Shown one piece after another: positions 38,702-64,000 of a stretch of DNA of 64,000 nt (position 1 is the stretch's first letter; every line of letters starts with the position of its first letter). Location: the NCBI GenBank assembly GCA_964019165.1, contig OZ025273.1:10291279-10355278 (forward strand), written 5' to 3'. The translations under genes and the position numbers were made by a program. The DNA is from Mastigias papua (taxonomy: Eukaryota > Cnidaria > Scyphozoa > Rhizostomeae > Mastigiidae). Below the pieces are notes generated by a model, which did no database searches, was not told the DNA's origin, and was given only the letters and a program-made list of their open reading frames with translations.

Positions 38702-38988
38702 TAGGCCTCGTTTAAATGACCCAGCAATTCATCAACATTTACCCAAAATTGACGTTGAGTGAAATGCTGGACTGTTTGAGCACCACGTTAAGTCATCCAG
38801 CATTGACATTTCTGAAGTTGGATGAGGTTTGCTAGGGGTAAAATATGTTCGGTCAATGCAGCCAATAATCCTACTTTGTTCAAATGTTAGGTGAACTGTT
38901 GGGACGAATGAACAACAATTCATTTACAAATCGAGCAGTTGAAAAATTTGTTGAATGAAAATGCTGGATAATTTCAACGAGGGCTTAA
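38702..38988. mobile_element. Possible MITE with imperfect inverted ends
   Basis: The left end ggcctcgtttaaatgaccca and the reverse complement of the right end (gccctcgttgaaattatcca) match imperfectly over about 35 bp. Flanks are TTTAG and TTAAG, so a short TA-rich target duplication is possible. No open frame. Confidence 0.5.
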
Positions 38989-39080
38989 GCTCCATCCAAC
39001 CAACCCAACATTGATTTTGTTTCAACCACTTAAGCTCCGTCCAACCAACCCCACATTGGCTTTGTTTCAATCATTTAAGC
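38987..39080. repeat. 45-bp tandem repeat, about two copies
   Basis: The unit starts ttaagctccatccaaccaac and ends ttttgtttcaacca. It is repeated with a few changes, and a third copy decays after about 20 bp. Confidence 0.8.
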
Positions 39081-41934
39081 TCTGGTCAATCGATCCAACA
39101 GGCCGAGTTTCAGAAATAAACTTGAAAAATCTGTTTGTGCGAGAAAGTTTCCTATCAAACTGAAAAAAGATACAAACAGCATCCATCTGCCAAATGTTTT
39201 CACTAAGACTTCAACTAGTTCCACAATTGATTTGCTGTAATTGGGGCATTTCAGGAAATTTAAGAAACACATTAAAACATTTAAGGCCGGATTCGAGAAA
39301 ATATTAAGAAACATCTAAATTTAAATTAATGGCCTGATCAAACTATGAAACATTGCCATATCGCATTGCAGCATAAACAAACAATGTCTCTTCGACTGTT
39401 CAGTGACACAAAATCCTGCCTAGCACTGTGTTGTTGATGATGTTGTTGCTGTTGTGTTTGCAGATAATTGGCTAGGAAATCGGAGGCCGTAGTGGAAGTC
39501 AAAAGAAAAAATAGATAGTAACAGTTTCCTGAAAAAATGGCGCCATGCTTGTTGGTTGAAAAACAAAGCAACGTTCATTACACATCATTTCTGTAGGGAG
39601 TACAGTTCATACCTTTTGCTTCTACTGAGCACAGCAGATGAAGTACTATTGACAGTCCTTGCTCTTAGGCCCATATTCTTCTTGTTACGCTTCATCTTCA
39701 ATTGAACAATCATTTTCAGGGCAGTTCTCTCTAAAATACCTACCTATAATGTTTTGCAGCCATATTTTCACGCCTACCTCATCATTGCTTTACTACGTAC
39801 GAGATTGCGCATAAATTTTACCAGTATTTAAGCGAATTGTCCGACGACATTATGCCAAACTAGTAAAAAAGTTGCCACGCGATATAAAGCGTCACACGCA
39901 ATGTCTGTCGATCTTTTAAATATTCATCTAGCAAAGTCTTGGTCGACTGTCATCTGGCATGGTCGGCAAAATAGGAAAAATTTTTGTGAAACAATCTTTA
40001 AACATGAGTATCATATGACAATGTTTGTTCGTATGGCTGGACCTTGAGATTAACCAATCAAATGTGAAAAAACAGGAAGCTGCAGAACTCTTGATTTGCG
40101 TAAACGGACCGACACTAATAAATAAACAAAAAGGTATACATGCTTTTTTTAATAAGGAAGCTAGCTCAAAGTATGGCTCCTAAAATTCCGCATTATTGGA
40201 TCTCTATTACGACCCTGTAGTACTTAAAACGCAACAGTGCTCCTTAACCACAACTGTACAACCAAAGCCCTGAAAACAGGAAAGATAAACAAACACTCAT
40301 GGGCTCATACCCAAGGCAGGAGGGGAGGAGTATCTGCCCCCATTGCCCTCATCTAGTAGGGGCAGGTGGGGCAAATGGTGCCCTGTAAAATAGGGTTTTT
40401 GCACATGCTTGGTCCAATAGTAAAGATAATCTGACGGCCAAAATCCGAAAATCCACCCCATGTAGGAGTATATTCTATGTGAGTAATAATCTACTTGTTC
40501 CCGGACAAGCCAAGTTCAATAGAAAGCCATCAGTGGAAGCCCTGCCCATCATGCCCCAGGGACTTGCAGGTACCCGTGAAAACACTTTTCTTAAAGCGAT
40601 TCCAGCAATAAAAATACAACTAAACTTCACAACTAATAGAACACTGCAATTATCTCTCAAAATCAACTTCACAATAAAGGATACTGATCCAACCCACGTT
40701 CCTCTTGCTCTCTGTCAAAAAAACTTGTTGCTAATTTACACGGGCAAATCTACTTGTCAATGAAAAAATTGTCAAAGAAACTGGTTGGTCATCTACACGA
40801 GCAAGGAAATTTGTCATAGAAAATTGGTCGTGGACATTAGGCTTAAGTTTAGCGCTGATAATGAATCCACGGTGTAGAGTCTGCAAATCCTATCATGTGA
40901 AGGATCAGCAGGAGAATGAAGTGAATGGAATATCAGCTATGTTAATTTGATTATGCTGGCAGTGACTGGTTTCCTGTTAACAGTTACGGAACAAGACTCA
41001 AATGCAAAAGCCCAGTTTCAGTTTACCGATCCTTTGTTCTTTAAATAATGGGTCTTTTCTTCTCTCAGTCCGCTGTGTTTACCTCTTCAGCCAACTACAT
41101 CTTTCATTTTTCGCTTCCAAATATTTATATTCAATAAGAAACAAAAGATGTTCTAAGCTGATTTGATTATAGTTGAAAGAACATCATTGTTTGGATGCCA
41201 AATAGCAAAGGCCTTTTCTTCTTTTTCTCCTCTAGATCATTGGTTTTCCCATAACATAAAATGTAGAATGCAGGAAGCTGCAGAAAAATAGTGATTTATG
41301 ATTTGCAGCCAGTCTGTATTTATCATGCAGTCAATCAGCAAATCGTGCAAAAAATCTTCTAGTTCCTGCATCTTTTAGCATGAGTTCCAAGATATCAGAA
41401 AACCATTCGTGTCGAGAAAACATGCACCCATTATTGCTTCAGATGGCTATGATGACAGTCATACTGACCTCCCTGCAGCCTAGAGCAAGTGCCCACCGAA
41501 TGATCACCTCAGTCATCCAACTTTTCATTGAAGCAAGCTCTTCCAATAGCTAATTTACCTGGGCTTTTATTCCCCTTCTAAAAGCAGTTCTACAAGTTAC
41601 GATAAAGTATTCGCAACAAGCAAGATTTCTGTTCAATTTATTCATAGAATTCTGATTATGTTGAATTCTATGATACCGCATTATGGCCAGAATGCAATGC
41701 TTCAATAGCCTCTATCAGAGTCTGCTTGAAAACTAAATGTTTCCATACATCTGCCTTTATTATTTTGCATCCTTATATTTCACTAGAGGTAGTTTCATAT
41801 TCCCTAGAAAGTGTCCTTTTTAATAGGTGCCTTCTTCGAATAACAGTCACACAGGCATATTTGACAAATTACATCATCCTGTCGATGAAGAAAATTAAAA
41901 GCAAAGAGGGGTGTTAGTGTGTTACATGTCGGAA
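39081..41934. other. No gene or clear repeat seen
   Basis: Intergenic between the receptor and TMEM237. Short plus-strand frames (for example 40479-40763) have no recognisable domain. A weakly repeated phrase about ctacttgt lies at 40490-40850. Confidence 0.4.
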
Positions 41935-42162
41935 TAACTGCAGAGTGGTTATAGCGTTTGGCTGCTGCGCGAACCATAGTTTGTATGATCGGCACTGTGA
42001 ACTCAGCAGCAAATGGTTACGTTGTGACAACACTGAGGAAGTTAAAGGCAACGAGGAAGGGAACTTGCTACCCTACCTCAATATGCCAACCGCCCAGGAT
42101 AGGTTTCCTCTCAAACAGCCACTTTCCAACGTACGCGGCCATACATGGAACTAAACGTTATC
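41935..42162 (+). repeat. tRNA-derived SINE copy
   Basis: Decayed head (gagtggttatagcgtttggc) and the shared body: cagcagcaaatgg, gaggaagttaaaggcaacg, ccctacctcaatatgcca. Same orientation as the 62.1-kb copy. It ends directly at the TA-flanked MITE. Confidence 0.75.
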
Positions 42163-42164
42163 TA

Positions 42165-42599
42165 CACGCATTTTTTTTATAAGCAATTTCAACTCGGGCT
42201 CAGTACTAAAAATTGCTTAGCTGGTAGGCAAATTTGAGTACTCAAAATTGCTTCGCAATTGCTTAACTTTTTGTTCGTGTTTTTTGAAAAAAAGATTAGA
42301 AAAAGGTAAATATAGGGCCATATACATGTCAGAAGGCACGATAAATTAAAGATAAATAAAAAAATTAACGATAGATTTTGTTTGCACTTTTTATTCAAGA
42401 ACACCAACTCAACCAAATGTAATATTTCTGATCAAGATAATAGCTCTTTCCAAAGTTAGTTGGCGATCTGCCCAAAGCTCCATTCACACATTTTTCAAAT
42501 TGCTTAGCAGTCTTCAATCTAGTACTAAAATTGCTTAACTTTTTGCCTTGCCGAGTACTGCCTTGCTTATAAAGCAGTTGCTTGTAAAAAAAATGCGTG
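42165..42599. mobile_element. TA-flanked MITE-like element, copy 1
   Basis: Flanked by TA on both sides. The ends CACGCATTTTTTTTATAAGC and complement form terminal inverted repeats of about 20 bp. The interior repeats attgctta phrases and has no open frame. TA duplication suggests a Tc1/mariner-type mobiliser. Confidence 0.75.
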
Positions 42600-42601
42600 T
42601 A

Positions 42602-43930
42602 TACCTTTACGCTCCTCTAAATATACAGCGACAGAAAGAGAGATTGAACCTCTACAAGACGGAAGCCATTTGAAAATGGCAAATTTCATAATTGCAAGGG
42701 TGAGTTCAATAGTGCAATGAAATGTTCCATGAATGATACAGTACAATAGTCAAGAAGACAACTAATCACGTCCGATAAACTGCGCAATAAGATCTCATTT
42801 TCAAAAATTTTGAAATGTATGTAATACATATGAACGCTGTCTATTCACATAGTGTTAATACATTAGGGGATGGCTTTCTTAATTACTGCTAATGTTTAGA
42901 AGGAACTTGTTTCTAATGCAAAAGACAATATTTATTATCAATCTCTGCGATAAAATAGCTGATGGTCGAGAAAACAATTGCTCCCTAGTTTAAACATCAA
43001 GCATATATTCTGTTGCTACCTGTGCAATAGGCCAACGACCATCAAGTCTTAATGCATTCAAGTATCAACAGAAGTCTTGCACATATGTCATGTGAATGCT
43101 GACATTCCCAGAAATCCTAGCAAATTCTTTCATACTAATTAAGATAGACTGAGCGAATAGGAGAAGCCTCCTGAATGATCAAAATATCACTGAATGGTAT
43201 AAAATCGATATGAAAAACATCATCCAGTAAAGGTTTCTTCCAGAATCCCCCTAGCAAATCTAAAGCTGTAACTTTGCGCTGTTTCCTTCAGCTTATAACC
43301 TTCTGATTTAACCAACACGAATCAAAAATCTGTTGCGATCAACTAGCTTTATTGAAAAACTCTTGAGAATAGTCCTCCAACCATAAACTGCAACGTTATC
43401 ACAGTTTGTTCATTTATCAAACCTCTAGAGCGCACAAGAAAATACTTCTTCGTTTCTACATCAAATATATTTCATGCAGTCCCCCTTTGGCTGGACGTGT
43501 TTCGTCTTTTTGTATTGTATTGTTCCAAATCTAGCCCTTTAGTTCTTCTTTTGAAAACACTCCCGTTAACATAAGAGCTGTAAAAATCTACTATAGAGTT
43601 CATTGAAAATAGAATTGTCTCTCTTTGGTGTTTCCTGCAGGTCTTCAAAAGAAAGCATGGAACCATTCTTCCACACTTTCTTCAATCATCTCGAAGAAAT
43701 TCCATAAAACATGGTTTATGAGTTGAGTGAGTGTAGAAAAACGTTTCATTGGCTTAGAATTTGAATAGCCTCACGAGGTTAATTCAAAATGTACAGCTCC
43801 CAACATAGATGGAAAACTGCCATTAACCCGGCTGCCCAAATTCTCCGATCAGTAAACACTGCCAGAAAAAAGGCAATAAAGCGATACCTGTCTACCCAAG
43901 TACAGGGTATCATTGTGGGATAACTAGATT
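42602..43930. other. Downstream of TMEM237, no gene seen
   Basis: AT-rich DNA with no exon or strong repeat. It should contain the TMEM237 3' UTR, but I did not fix a polyadenylation site. Confidence 0.4.
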
Positions 43931-63464
<19,534 letters not shown>

Positions 63465-63599
63465 CTAACAGGAAATAAGAACAATTATATCTCAAAAACC
63501 ATCCAGAGAATGCATTGAAACCAAATACATATAAAGGGAAGTGAGATCCTGATGTTCTGGTCAAAGATGATAAAAGTGGATAGAGCTCAAAAAGGCAGG

Positions 63600-63890
63600 A
63601 ACATCTTTTACACATACTGAAAAGCCTTTCTTGTCCAACACTAGTCAGAGTATAAAATGTCAGAAAACAATTGAAAGGTGAACTGATTGGCCAATTAGCA
63701 CTGAATCACTATTGTGCTATTTGGTCAAAAAGAGGGCCAAACAGGAAGAGTATTCATCATATCAAAATATATCCGCATTTGTCTATGTTTTGTTCACCTT
63801 TCGGTTGTTATCTGATGTTTCAAACTCTATTGAGTTTGGATGAAAAAAGTTCTATCTGGTACGCTTGAAGAATGTTCCAGATTTTTTGAG
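63600..63890. repeat. Inverted pair of the 32.2-kb dispersed repeat
   Basis: The left part (ccaacactagtcagagtata, ttgaaaggtgaact, gattggccaattagcac) matches 32250-32400. The right part (gttcacctttcggttgttat, gagtttggatgaaaaaag) is the same repeat in the opposite direction. Lies upstream of the first detected TMEM237 exon. Confidence 0.6.
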
Positions 63891-64000
63891 CTACAGTGAA
63901 GTTCTGTAGTACCAACAGACTTTTCAAATATGATTTCATATTCATTGAGGCTATATCCAAACATTCAGGTGAAATGTTTGGTAGCTTGACATCTTGATCT
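63891..64000. other. Window edge, nothing recognised
   Basis: No exon visible. The TMEM237 start exon is expected further along the minus strand upstream (right) side. Confidence 0.3.

Overview
The window is AT-rich animal nuclear DNA. The evidence is split genes with GT-AG introns of about 0.1 to 5.6 kb, metazoan-specific protein architectures (cadherin, Ig, C1q-like, C2H2 plus TIR), a ciliary TMEM237 homologue, tRNA-derived SINEs, non-LTR reverse transcriptase relics, a Penelope-like fragment, MITE-like elements and many long (TA)n tracts. The gene content fits an early-branching metazoan such as a cnidarian or sponge, but I cannot name the species. No operon, phage or CRISPR features are present.

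All convincing genes lie on the minus strand. (1) 1618-4038 is an intronless 806-residue protein. It has a myristoylation-type N-terminus, three C2H2 fingers, a Tudor-like/unknown module, two TIR domains and a second copy of the Tudor-like module. (2) 6860-7065 is an orphan exon with an EGF-like cysteine pattern. (3) 12724-35357 holds at least 13 exons that join in phase. They encode a single-pass receptor of at least 2326 residues: signal peptide, about eight C1q/TNF-like beta-sandwich units, one Ig domain, seven cadherin repeats, a membrane-proximal segment like that of receptor tyrosine phosphatases, a transmembrane helix and a basic juxtamembrane tail. I did not find its cytoplasmic end. 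(4) 43931-63464 holds twelve exons of a TMEM237 (transition-zone tetraspan) homologue. Its N-terminal exon(s) lie beyond what I could place.

Between and inside these genes are mobile and repeat DNA. Items include a 1.65-kb TTAA-flanked foldback element (15575-17220), two TA-flanked MITE-like elements (42165-42599, 56695-57040) and a tRNA-derived SINE family (29.2, 41.9, 57.7 and 62.1 kb). A nested mobile region lies at 49.9-53.5 kb inside a TMEM237 intron. It carries a Penelope-like GIY-YIG fragment and a 264-bp tandem array combining a tRNA-like SINE with a segment that has a hammerhead-like core. A 63-bp-arm perfect palindrome lies at 8.1 kb, and a roughly 0.46-0.5 kb segmental duplication links 8.4 kb and 50.1 kb.

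The most unusual items are the C1q-Ig-cadherin receptor, the paired TIR domains of which only one keeps the SARM1-type glutamate, and the 264-bp ribozyme-like/SINE array. All domain names come from reading motifs by eye. No database or structure search was run.
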